This document shows positions 35,794-43,111 of a DNA stretch of 64,000 nt, in pieces. Source of the DNA: JACCTI01 sp038237435. GTDB lineage: Bacteria; Verrucomicrobiota; Verrucomicrobiia; Chthoniobacterales; UBA10450. Under the pieces are notes generated by a model. It saw nothing but the letters and a program-made list of their open reading frames with translations. It did not search any database and was not told the DNA's origin. Where the stretch lies: assembly GCA_038237435.1 (NCBI GenBank), contig JBBRYT010000008.1:62001-126000 (forward strand). Reading direction: 5' to 3'. Within the stretch, counting starts at the first letter, position 1; every line of letters starts with the position of its first letter. A program made the translations under genes and the position numbers.

Positions 35794-36660
35794 ATGGCTA
35801 ACACGCAAGATATTCGGCGGCGGATCAAATCGATCCGCAACACGGCGCAGATCACGAAGGCGATGCAAATGGTCGCCGCCTCGAAGATGCGCAAGGCGCA
35901 GCAACATGCGCTGGCCGGTCGTCCCTACGCGGCCTTGATGAACCGCGTTCTCGTTTCGTTACAACAGCGGACCGATCACAAGCTTCATCCTTTGCTTCAG
36001 GTGCGCGAGGTGAAGAAGGAACTTGTCATCGTCATTAGCACTGACAAAGGCCTGGCGGGCGCACTGAATACAAATCTTCTGCGTGAAGCCGCGAATTTCG
36101 ACGCAGAAAAAACGGTTTATGTTGTCGCAGGTCGCAAGGCGCGGGTATTTCTTTCCCGTTCGCGCCGAGAAATTCTGGCGGACTTCGAATTGAAAGACGC
36201 CCCGACATTTCCCGAGACCAAACCAATCGCGCAATTCGCCGCGGAAAAATTTCTCAGCGGTGAAGTCGATCGCGTATCGGTTCTCTACACGCGCTTCATC
36301 AACACGATTAATCAGAAGCCGGTTCTGCGAACGCTCTTACCGATTTCCGATTTCGAAGTGACGCACGCGGAAAAAGAGACGCACAGCGGCGATCCCATGA
36401 TCGGTTATGTTTTCGAACCCAACGCAGAAGCGGTGCTCGATTACATGCTGCCCTACTATCTGCAGTATCAAGTTTTCCAAATGATCCTCGACGCGCGCGC
36501 CTCCGAGCACAGCGCGCGCATGGTCGCGATGAAGAACGCGACCGATAACGCCAAGCAGTTCATCAAAGACCTCACGCTCGAATATAACAAGATGCGTCAG
36601 GCCAGCATCACGACCGAGCTGCTGGAAATTTCGACCGCGCAAATGGCGGTCGGCGCTTAA
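35794..36660 (+). CDS. atpG: ATP synthase F1 subunit gamma
   Basis: The 288-residue protein begins NTQDIRRRIKSIRNTAQITKAMQMVAASK after Met-Ala, read here in two parts: RRRIKSIRNTAQITKAMQMV is the N-terminal helix of the rotor stalk. It ends with YNKMRQASITTELLEISTAQ, the C-terminal coiled-coil signature. It starts 3 bases after the atpA stop. Its stop codon is again followed by CGAAT (TAACGAAT). Confidence 0.95.
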   Translation: MANTQDIRRRIKSIRNTAQITKAMQMVAASKMRKAQQHALAGRPYAALMNRVLVSLQQRTDHKLHPLLQVREVKKELVIVISTDKGLAGALNTNLLREAANFDAEKTVYVVAGRKARVFLSRSRREILADFELKDAPTFPETKPIAQFAAEKFLSGEVDRVSVLYTRFINTINQKPVLRTLLPISDFEVTHAEKETHSGDPMIGYVFEPNAEAVLDYMLPYYLQYQVFQMILDARASEHSARMVAMKNATDNAKQFIKDLTLEYNKMRQASITTELLEISTAQMAVGA

Positions 36661-36667
36661 CGAATTT

Positions 36668-38086
36668 ATGAATACAGGAAGCATCGTCCAAGTCATCGGC
36701 CCGGTGGTTGACGTGGAGTTTAGGAACACAAAAGAATTGCCGCGCATCTACAACGCGCTCGAAATCGAGTACGAAGTGAATGGCAACCCGACCAAGCTGA
36801 CCCTCGAAGTGCAACAGCATCTCGGCGAGAATTGGGTGCGCACGATCGCGATGTCGTCCACGGAAGGATTGAAGCGTGGAATGACCGTGACCGACAAAGG
36901 TAGCCCGATCACCGTGCCAGTGGGCGAGGGGACGCTAGGCCGCGTTTTCAACGTCACGGGCGATCCGGTTGATAATCGCGGTCCGGTAAATTTCACGAAG
37001 CGTTATCCGATTCATCGCAAGGCGCCGGAGCTTACTGAACAAGATACCGGCTCCACGATTTTGGAAACCGGCATCAAGGTTATTGATTTAATCTGCCCGT
37101 TTACGAAGGGCGGAAAAGTTGGCGCGTTCGGCGGCGCAGGCGTTGGCAAGACCGTCGTCATTCTCGAGCTGATCAACAACATCGCGAAAGGCCACGGCGG
37201 TTTTTCCGTCTTCGCTGGCGTCGGTGAACGCACGCGCGAGGGCAACGATCTCTACACAGAGATGAGTGAGGCCGGCGTTATCGATCAGAAGGATCTGAGC
37301 AAATCGAAAGTTGCCCTGGTTTACGGACAGATGAACGAACCACCAGGCGCGCGTTTGCGGGTCGCGCTTTCTGCGTTGGCCATGACGGAATATTTCCGCG
37401 ACGAAAAAAATCAGGACGTACTCTTGTTCATCGACAACATCTTCCGCTTCTCGCAAGCCGGCTCGGAAGTGTCGGCGTTGCTCGGACGCACTCCGTCAGC
37501 GGTCGGTTATCAACCGACGCTCGCGGCGGAAATGGGTGATCTGCAAGAACGAATCACGTCGACCAAGAAGGGTTCCATCACGTCAGTGCAAGCCGTTTAC
37601 GTCCCTGCCGACGACTTAACCGACCCGGCACCGGCCAATACCTTTGCGCATCTGGATTCGACGATCGTGCTCGAGCGTTCCATCGCCGAGCTCGGAATTT
37701 ATCCGGCGGTGGATCCACTCGCTTCCACCTCCAAATCGCTCGCGCCTGAGATCGTCGGTGAGGAGCATTACAACGTCGCCCGCGGCGTGCAGAAAGTTCT
37801 GCAACGTTATCGCGATCTTCAGGACATCATCGCCATTCTAGGAATGGATGAACTTAGTCCGGAAGATAAACTATCAGTGCTGCGCGCGCGCAAGATTCAG
37901 CGCTTTCTCAGTCAGCCGTTCTCGGTCGCGGAAGTTTTCACCGGTACTAAAGGCCAGTACGTCACGATCCCGGAAACGATTCGCGGCTTCAAAGAAATCC
38001 TCGACGGCAAGCATGACGAAGTGCCGGAATCGAACTTCTACATGAAGGGTGGAATCGACATGATCCAGGAAGAGAAAGCCGCCTAA
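36668..38086 (+). CDS. atpD: ATP synthase F1 subunit beta
   Basis: The 472-residue catalytic subunit has P-loop GGAGVGKTVVILELI near residue 150, the catalytic Glu in GVGERTREGNDLYTE, and the family signature PAVDPLASTSK near residue 350. Length is normal. Its stop codon lies within CCTAACGA at 38082, followed by atpC after 8 bases. Confidence 0.97.
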   Translation: MNTGSIVQVIGPVVDVEFRNTKELPRIYNALEIEYEVNGNPTKLTLEVQQHLGENWVRTIAMSSTEGLKRGMTVTDKGSPITVPVGEGTLGRVFNVTGDPVDNRGPVNFTKRYPIHRKAPELTEQDTGSTILETGIKVIDLICPFTKGGKVGAFGGAGVGKTVVILELINNIAKGHGGFSVFAGVGERTREGNDLYTEMSEAGVIDQKDLSKSKVALVYGQMNEPPGARLRVALSALAMTEYFRDEKNQDVLLFIDNIFRFSQAGSEVSALLGRTPSAVGYQPTLAAEMGDLQERITSTKKGSITSVQAVYVPADDLTDPAPANTFAHLDSTIVLERSIAELGIYPAVDPLASTSKSLAPEIVGEEHYNVARGVQKVLQRYRDLQDIIAILGMDELSPEDKLSVLRARKIQRFLSQPFSVAEVFTGTKGQYVTIPETIRGFKEILDGKHDEVPESNFYMKGGIDMIQEEKAA

Positions 38087-38094
38087 CGAATCTA

Positions 38095-38505
38095 ATGGCC
38101 GCCACGCTCAAACTCGAGATCGTCACACCGGAAACGGTCGCGTATTCCGAAGACGTCAACATGGTCACGTTTCCCGGAACGGAAGGTGAGATCGGTGTTT
38201 ATCCGAACCATGTCCCGCTGCTCACGACCTTGAAACCCGGTGAGCTGCGCGTACTCAAAGATGGACGGGAAAGTTTTCTCGTTGTCGGCGAAGGTTTCGT
38301 GGAAATCAAAGCCGATGCGGTCTCCGTTCTCACCGATCTTGCACTCGAAGCCTCGAAGATCGACGTCGGCGCTGCGGAAGCTGCGATTGAGCGCGCCAAA
38401 GCGGCCATGAAAGAAGATCACGGCGCGGAAGAAGTCGCGGCCATACAGGCGAGCCTGCAAAAGGCGCTCGCGCAGCTGCACGTCAAACGCCGGCGACATT
38501 CGTAA
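38095..38505 (+). CDS. atpC: ATP synthase F1 subunit epsilon
   Basis: The 136-residue protein has the N-terminal beta sandwich (KLEIVTPETVAYSEDVNMVT, then GTEGEIGVYPNHVPLLTTL) and a C-terminal helical pair. It regulates and couples F1 to the c-ring. It is the last atp gene; lpxI follows after 24 bases, so read-through is possible. Confidence 0.93.
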   Translation: MAATLKLEIVTPETVAYSEDVNMVTFPGTEGEIGVYPNHVPLLTTLKPGELRVLKDGRESFLVVGEGFVEIKADAVSVLTDLALEASKIDVGAAEAAIERAKAAMKEDHGAEEVAAIQASLQKALAQLHVKRRRHS

Positions 38506-38529
38506 GCGCGCCTTCGCGCGCGTCCTCAC

Positions 38530-39339
38530 GTGCAAACGCCCGAGACGCTGGGAATCATCGCGGGCCACGGCGCTTATCCGCGCTTAGTCGCACGTGCCGC
38601 ACGTAGCGCGGGTGTGAAGCGAATCGTCGCCGCCGCTTTTACGAACGAGACCGATCCCGGTCTAACGAGTGAAGTTGACACCATCAAGTGGCTGCGCGTC
38701 GGACAACTTTCGCGTCTGTTGGATTTTTTTCGCGGTGCTGACGTGCACCAGGCCATGATGGCCGGACAGATTGCGCCGAAAAATCTCTTCGATCTACGGC
38801 CCGATTGGAAAGCTCTACTTCTTCTCGCGCGACTCAAACGGCGCAACGCCGAAAGTATTTTCGGCGCGATTGGGGACGAACTTGCCGGCGCGAGCGTCGA
38901 GCTTCTTCCGGCTTCGACTTTTCTCGAAGACTTTCTCGCCTCTCCCGGTTTGATCGCCGGCCGCGGCTTGAGCTCCCGCGAGGAAGCAGACGTGACCTAC
39001 GGATTTGAAATCGCGAAAGAAATTAGTCGTCTCGATATTGGCCAAACTGTTGTCGTCAAAGCTGGGTCTGTTCTCGCGGTCGAAGCATTCGAGGGAACGA
39101 ACGAGGCGATCAAGCGCGGAGGAAGGCTCGCGCGTAAGGGTGCCGTAGTGGTCAAAGTGGGGAAGCCCAATCAGGATTTGCGCTTCGACCTTCCAGTTAT
39201 CGGAGTCGAGACCGTGCGGACCGCGGCCGAGGCAAACGTGCGCGTTATCGCAATCGAAGCCGGCCGCACTCTACTCTTGGAAAAAGAAGAACTGGCAAGC
39301 TTGGCAGCCGATTTCAAAATCACCATCGTTGCCCGCTGA
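38530..39339 (+). CDS. lpxI: UDP-2,3-diacylglucosamine pyrophosphatase LpxI
   Basis: The 269-residue protein starts with GTG and LGIIAGHGAYPRLVARAAR, then has KNLFDLRPDWKALLLLARLK and the C-terminal VKAGSVLAVEAFEGTNEAI and GKPNQDLRFDLPVIGVETV. These match LpxI, which hydrolyses UDP-2,3-diacylglucosamine to lipid X in lipid A biosynthesis and replaces LpxH in many phyla. Its presence confirms a lipid-A-containing outer membrane. Confidence 0.92.
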   Translation: MQTPETLGIIAGHGAYPRLVARAARSAGVKRIVAAAFTNETDPGLTSEVDTIKWLRVGQLSRLLDFFRGADVHQAMMAGQIAPKNLFDLRPDWKALLLLARLKRRNAESIFGAIGDELAGASVELLPASTFLEDFLASPGLIAGRGLSSREEADVTYGFEIAKEISRLDIGQTVVVKAGSVLAVEAFEGTNEAIKRGGRLARKGAVVVKVGKPNQDLRFDLPVIGVETVRTAAEANVRVIAIEAGRTLLLEKEELASLAADFKITIVAR

Positions 39340-39352
39340 AATAATCTGTGTC

Positions 39353-39535
39353 TTACGGCACCGGCGTTGCCGAGGGTGACTGAGTCGGAGACGGCGTCGC
39401 GCCGCCTTGGGCCGCCGCTACTTCAGGCCGCAGTTTCGCAGCGTCCGTTCCGGTCGCGTCCGTGTCGGGCCGCCTCGAACAAGAACACGCCATCAGCGCA
39501 ACAAACGCAAGCACGAGCAAGAGATCGATTCGCAT
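39353..39535 (-). CDS. Very small predicted lipoprotein
   Basis: From the ATG at 39535 the 60-residue product is MRIDLLLVLAFVALMACSC followed by a charged region and a Pro/Ser/Thr-rich tail (TPSPTQSPSATPVP). The lipobox MACS places the acylated cysteine near residue 17. The tail recalls the Pro-Thr tail of the protein at 5922. No family is recognised. It is convergent with lpxI. Confidence 0.45.
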   Translation of the reverse strand: MRIDLLLVLAFVALMACSCSRRPDTDATGTDAAKLRPEVAAAQGGATPSPTQSPSATPVP

Positions 39536-39609
39536 TGTTGCAAACTTCCTCGTCGAAAAGTTCCTCGTTGCAAATGACAAAGAGGCATCGAAAATCAGCA
39601 GTCTTCTTC

Positions 39610-39682
39610 GGGGTCTTAGCTCAGTTGGTAGAGCACCGCAATGGCATTGCGGGGGTCAGGGGTTCGAATCCCCTAGGCTCCA
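39610..39682 (+). tRNA. tRNA-Ala (anticodon GGC)
   Basis: The 73 bases fold into a complete cloverleaf. The acceptor GGGGTCT/AGGCTCC includes a G3-U70 pair, the alanine identity element. The D arm is GCTC-AGTTGGTA-GAGC. The anticodon stem is CCGCA/TGCGG with loop ATGGCAT, anticodon GGC at 39643-39645. The T arm is AGGGG-TTCGAAT-CCCCT, and the discriminator base is A. The 3' CCA is not encoded. A recombinase relic on the opposite strand reads into its 3' end. Confidence 0.95.
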
Positions 39683-39920
39683 GTCCCTTTTTGTGAGTTC
39701 TTTAGAAGAGGGGAGATAGCAGAGGTCGATCGTGATCCCTTCCTTGGAGATGACGATCTTGTTGGTGATAAACTCCACGATCTTCCGCTTCTCCGCTCGC
39801 TCCAAGCTAGGCCGCCTTTCTTGTAAAAAGACAGCGTTATTGATGACTTGGTCTGAGGGAGAAGGAACTGACCTTTAGGAAGTCAATTTCGGCCTGGAGT
39901 CTCACTTTCTGAAAGCTGCA
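39656..39920 (-). pseudogene. Relic of a serine site-specific recombinase, C-terminal end
   Basis: Reading the minus strand upstream of the tRNA gives, in one frame, INNAVFLQERRPSLERAEKR, KIVEFITNKIVISKEGITID and LCYLPSSKELTKRDW. This is the typical C-terminal zinc-ribbon/coiled-coil end of large serine recombinases. Further upstream the match continues in a different frame (VRLQAEIDFLK) past a stop at 39875-39877, so there is a frameshift. The catalytic domain is absent. The last frame runs without a stop into the tRNA-Ala gene and ends at TGA (39656-39658) inside it, suggesting that an element once abutted this tRNA. Confidence 0.65.
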
Positions 39921-40311
39921 TAGGTTGATGATTTTGCATGATGCTTAGATTAATTGATAAATCGTTACATTGGTCGTTAGGCCAATTATATAGGGTTTCC
40001 GAATGTTTCGGAACGGCAGTTATCCACAATCAGCTCTGTGATGATCTGCGCAGCCGCAACGTAGCGGCCGGCGGTCCGCTCGGGAAAACAGGGAAGCGGA
40101 AAGAGCCGCGAGCGACATGAGGACGGCGCAGATGATCACACCTACAAAACGCAAACTCGCGAGTCTGAGCGCGGGGTCTCCGAGGGTAGCGTGCAGTCTC
40201 GCCGGCGCAGCCGCATCCTAAAACTGAACGATCCTTAGGAGGACGCAACGGCCGTCTTGCCATCGTGTCCTTGCCGCTTTCTCAGTCTTTCGACACGAGC
40301 GCTGGCTAGTC
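39921..40311. other. Intergenic stretch with no intact gene
   Basis: It has an AT-rich part (39921-40030) with one copy of TCGTTAGG at 39974 and a single perfect DnaA-box-like TTATCCACA at 40020-40028. The GC-rich remainder, read on the minus strand, shows a membrane-helix-like fragment (VGVIICAVLMSLAALSASLF) with no start codon, probably a gene remnant. I see nothing else that can be supported. Confidence 0.5.
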
Positions 40312-41622
40312 TTACGAGGATTGCGACCAAGCCGAACGATCACTAGCTCCGCCTGTTTCACGACCGACGCAAAAGGTGCGCTTGTAATGAACCGAGTATT
40401 GCAGTGACCAAACCACGTTCGCGAAGGTGCCGTCTTTTCTCGGGCATCGCGTGGTCGTTTCCCCTCTGGTAAGACCGGACTGCGCAGCCTTTAAAACAGC
40501 TTCTACTTTGGCGCGTTCATCCGTGGAATGCAGCTCGACGAATCCCTTCCCAATAATAAAGCTCGGTCGGAAGCCTAGCACTTGCTCAGCCGCCACGCTC
40601 ATCGTCAGCACCTTCCCTCGGTCATCGATCGTGCAGATAAGCTCGCGCGCGTGATTAATGATTAATTCAGTTTCTCGCAGCGATTCTTGCAGCTCCAGTT
40701 TGCTCTCGATGAGGGCGCGATTCATGGCAGTGCGTTCCCGTTCTATTTGGCTCACTGTCCAGATGGTCCAGCGAATAAGAGCTACAAAGCAGATACTAAG
40801 AGCGATCGCGAAAAGCGCCGTCCCGAAACGCGCCTCATACCACCCGAACGCCTCGCCCTTTAGTCTTAGCCAGCCCAGGACTAAGACGAGAAGGACGGCG
40901 GATGGGAACATGCGCCGCGCCAGAACGCCGCGTGGCTCAGTCGTGGCAAACATTTGCGAGAGCGGCGTCGCCGATCGACTGAAAAAAAGACCTGCCGCCA
41001 GAAGAAGGAAAAGCACCGCAGTGTGGAGCGCCATCGGAATAAAGGTGGCCAACCCGTAGAACTCCTTTACTCCGTAGGCATAGCCAGTGAGAGAAAGGAG
41101 GGCGCAAAAGGCAACGGCCAGGGCAAAGATTTGGCACAAGGAAAAACGGACTACGCGAAAATCAACGGCAAGAAGTGAGAGCCCGACAAAGCTCAAAGCC
41201 ACGGCGGTGTTTGGCGCCATGCGGTTAACTTCCGTCGCAACTGGAGGATTGAGCTTCGACGCAAAAAGAAGTTCATCTACGCCGGGCCGCCAGCCGAAAA
41301 TTAGCCCGACGATCTTGGCGGCGCCGATAAGCAGAACCACGCCGGCAATGATCTTCACTGTGCGTGATGGCAAAGAGTGATCGCGTTCACGACACTTTAG
41401 CAGTGCTGTGCCGGCTAGGACAAAAGCTACTGCCGTCAGGGGATTCATCGCGACAAAGCCGGGCACGCCGCGCTTGAGCAACTCGATATCGAGCGTCCAG
41501 CCCGCCAAAACCAACGCGCCTACAAGAATGGTCATGGTGCTCGAGACAGTGGGCAGCGCGGCCAGCGCGGACGGCAAACTCCGGTGTTCATCCGAAAAAT
41601 ACTCGTCAGGTGTCTTGGTCAA
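40312..41622 (-). CDS. Membrane-bound PAS sensor, truncated (no kinase domain)
   Basis: The 436-residue protein begins with eight or so transmembrane helices arranged like a MASE-type membrane sensor (about residues 25-295). A short coiled coil (ESKLELQESLRETELIINHA) and one PAS domain (residues about 325-425, with VLTMSVAAEQVLGFRPSFI) follow. Relatives continue after VHYKRTFCV with a RDITERK-type linker into a histidine kinase. Here the sequence turns into GRETGGASDRSAWSQSS and stops, so HisKA and ATPase domains are missing. It is probably a truncated sensor kinase within a decayed island. Confidence 0.6.
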   Translation of the reverse strand: MTKTPDEYFSDEHRSLPSALAALPTVSSTMTILVGALVLAGWTLDIELLKRGVPGFVAMNPLTAVAFVLAGTALLKCRERDHSLPSRTVKIIAGVVLLIGAAKIVGLIFGWRPGVDELLFASKLNPPVATEVNRMAPNTAVALSFVGLSLLAVDFRVVRFSLCQIFALAVAFCALLSLTGYAYGVKEFYGLATFIPMALHTAVLFLLLAAGLFFSRSATPLSQMFATTEPRGVLARRMFPSAVLLVLVLGWLRLKGEAFGWYEARFGTALFAIALSICFVALIRWTIWTVSQIERERTAMNRALIESKLELQESLRETELIINHARELICTIDDRGKVLTMSVAAEQVLGFRPSFIIGKGFVELHSTDERAKVEAVLKAAQSGLTRGETTTRCPRKDGTFANVVWSLQYSVHYKRTFCVGRETGGASDRSAWSQSS

Positions 41623-41718
41623 TCTGCGATAGGGTTGCTACTACTGTCGGGAGTTATCAACCTTTTTCTTGCAAACGCGTCGGCGTCCTGTGTTACAAAA
41701 AAAACGCTCCGCGCTGCA

Positions 41719-41895
41719 TTACTTCAGACTCAGAGCGGGCTCAGATCTTCTAATGGTCAACTCAAAAGCGCCACCCGATTTAACGTAAGCGAAGTCGCGT
41801 GGTGTCGGCGGCACCCACAATTTTCGATGTCTTCGACAGTAAAGATTATCAGTCGCCTTCTTTCGGCAAATACTGCACCGCTTGCGCTTCGCCAT
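41719..41895 (-). CDS. Small zinc-knuckle protein, 58 residues
   Basis: A short frame starting MAKRKRCSICRKKATDNLYC (ATG at 41893-41895, stop TAA at 41719-41721) contains CxxC, then C-x2-H nine residues later (CSIC...YCRRH), a plausible single zinc site. The rest, KLWVPPTPRDFAYVKSGGAF, is basic then neutral. No strong ribosome-binding site is visible. It is oriented toward the PAS sensor gene. The cysteine spacing is the main argument that this is real. Confidence 0.4.
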   Translation of the reverse strand: MAKRKRCSICRKKATDNLYCRRHRKLWVPPTPRDFAYVKSGGAFELTIRRSEPALSLK

Positions 41896-41977
41896 TCTAA
41901 GTTGGTAGCGACGCTGCCGACTAATGTTCAGATCGCTAACTCGTCTTGAATTGCCGGCACAAGAATTCCATTAACTG

Positions 41978-42433
41978 ATGAGCGCCCTCCTTATCGAAGA
42001 CGGGCGGCAAACTCCATCTACAATTCGTTCTAGGGTGCCGCAAATCGGAACTGTCGTCTACAATTGCCTCCACCAAATGCGGGATTCGAGAGATTTGGTT
42101 CCCTTGACCAACAACGATGACATCGCGTTCTACTACACGCTTGTTAACGGCCGAGAAGGGATCGCGCGCGCAAAGATCGCGACGCCGAATACGTTAAGAC
42201 CACGCGACACGAGCTTCGCATTCGGGCAAGGAGTCCCAGAATTCAGGTTCAGCACCCTAACCGGTCATCTCTACCGCGCCGAGTATAAGCGGAGGCTCAG
42301 CGATCCTCAGTGGACCACAGTGCCAGGCGCGGAAAGTGTGCGCGGTACAGGTGGCGTGGTGGAAGTTATTGATAATGATCCGAACGCGCAGTCAGCGAAA
42401 AGCTCCTACTATCGCGCCGTGCTAACGGAGTAA
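41978..42433 (+). CDS. C-terminal fragment of a verrucomicrobial secreted-type protein
   Basis: The 151-residue frame ends with FRFSTLTGHLYRAEYKRRLS, then DPQWTTVPGAESVRGTGG, VVEVIDND and a final YYRAVLTE. This is a layout I associate with the extreme C-terminus of large verrucomicrobial extracellular proteins (a beta-sandwich with RVEYKD...W..VPG). The N-terminal part looks random and has no signal peptide, so the intact gene was probably much larger. It may be a non-functional remnant. The iterated word follows its stop at 42439. Confidence 0.4.
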   Translation: MSALLIEDGRQTPSTIRSRVPQIGTVVYNCLHQMRDSRDLVPLTNNDDIAFYYTLVNGREGIARAKIATPNTLRPRDTSFAFGQGVPEFRFSTLTGHLYRAEYKRRLSDPQWTTVPGAESVRGTGGVVEVIDNDPNAQSAKSSYYRAVLTE

Positions 42434-42495
42434 AGCAGCCTAACGAGTGCAAGGCACCGAGGCCTGTTGCACTTGGTTGCCGCGGCCTCTAGCAA

Positions 42496-42511
42496 GTAAC
42501 ATCCGTGTTAC
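42496..42511. promoter_or_regulatory. Operator-like palindrome GTAAC-N6-GTTAC, site 1
   Basis: GTAAC (42496-42500), six bases, GTTAC (42507-42511), extended by AA on the left and CTT on the right. It lies 46 bases upstream of the small secreted-protein gene at 42558. As GTWAC it also reads as a direct repeat with 11-base spacing, the pattern bound by OmpR/PhoB-type regulators. Confidence 0.6.
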
Positions 42512-42557
42512 CTTTGTTCGTTAGCTGCCGACCCCGATTGTGTCTTAAGTTTCTTGC

Positions 42558-42854
42558 ATGAACAAACCAACGACAAACAAATGTGCGACCGCAGTCTGCG
42601 CCCTCGCACTCACGATGCTTGTTATCCCAAGCATTGCACAAGCAGGCGGCCGCCGTAGCGGCTTCAACAATAATGTCGCAATTAACGAACGTGGCGCTAG
42701 CCAGAGCTCGTCCGCTCGTCGCGGCGGCACGGACGATCCCGCTAACCATGACGCAAACGATGATCGCGGCGTTCGTCGTAACGGTGCGGACGACCCGGCC
42801 GGGCACAATGTCGGTGACGACAACAACAAGAATCGTCGGGGCAGGGGTCGATAA
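42558..42854 (+). CDS. Small secreted Asp/Arg/Asn-rich protein with DDPAxH repeats
   Basis: The 98-residue protein has a signal peptide (cleavage near AQA-GG). The mature part is highly polar with two imperfect repeats, GGTDDPANHDANDDRGVRRN and GADDPAGHNVGDDNNKNRRG. The DDPA(N/G)H units could bind metal through Asp and His, but this is only a suggestion. No known family. It has its own upstream GTAAC-N6-GTTAC site and a strong terminator about 60 bases after its stop, so it is an independently regulated single gene. Confidence 0.6.
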   Translation: MNKPTTNKCATAVCALALTMLVIPSIAQAGGRRSGFNNNVAINERGASQSSSARRGGTDDPANHDANDDRGVRRNGADDPAGHNVGDDNNKNRRGRGR

Positions 42855-42916
42855 AAGGGGCCTAACCCTAGCGCGGACGTCAGCGGCAACTAAGCCGTAG
42901 AAGCAGCAACCGAGGG

Positions 42917-42949
42917 CCGCGGAGCGCACGTCGCTCCGCGGTTCTTTTT
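42917..42949 (+). terminator. Rho-independent terminator after the DDPAxH gene
   Basis: A perfect 10-base-pair stem CCGCGGAGCG (42917-42926) and CGCTCCGCGG (42932-42941) with a 5-base loop is followed by TTCTTTTT. Confidence 0.85.
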
Positions 42950-42998
42950 GTACCGAGGACTACTCTCGCAGAGGAGAGTTTATCCCAAGTCAGCAAAA

Positions 42999-43014
42999 GT
43001 AACAACCGCGTTAC
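42999..43014. promoter_or_regulatory. Operator-like palindrome GTAAC-N6-GTTAC, site 2
   Basis: GTAAC (42999-43003), AACCGC, GTTAC (43010-43014). The symmetry extends to AAAGTAAC and GTTACTTT, eight bases per arm. It lies 97 bases before the ferritin-like gene at 43112. A second, different palindrome TTGTGC-GAT-GCACAA follows at 43025-43039. Confidence 0.65.
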
Positions 43015-43111
43015 TTTCCAAAGCTTGTGCGATGCACAACCGAATCATGATCTTGCAAGTTAGGGGTCATGGGCACCTTTTCAAATTAACAACAAGAAGG
43101 AGATATTCTCT

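Noticed and set aside
40020..40028. Perfect DnaA box TTATCCACA in an AT-rich stretch near tRNA-Ala, possible replication origin
   Set aside because: Only one box is visible, there is no dnaA or dnaN nearby and no cluster of boxes or 13-mers, so it is most likely chance.
41584..41949. 121-residue plus-strand frame with a hydrophobic start
   Set aside because: It overlaps the 5' end of the PAS sensor gene and runs antisense to the zinc-knuckle ORF; no family features.
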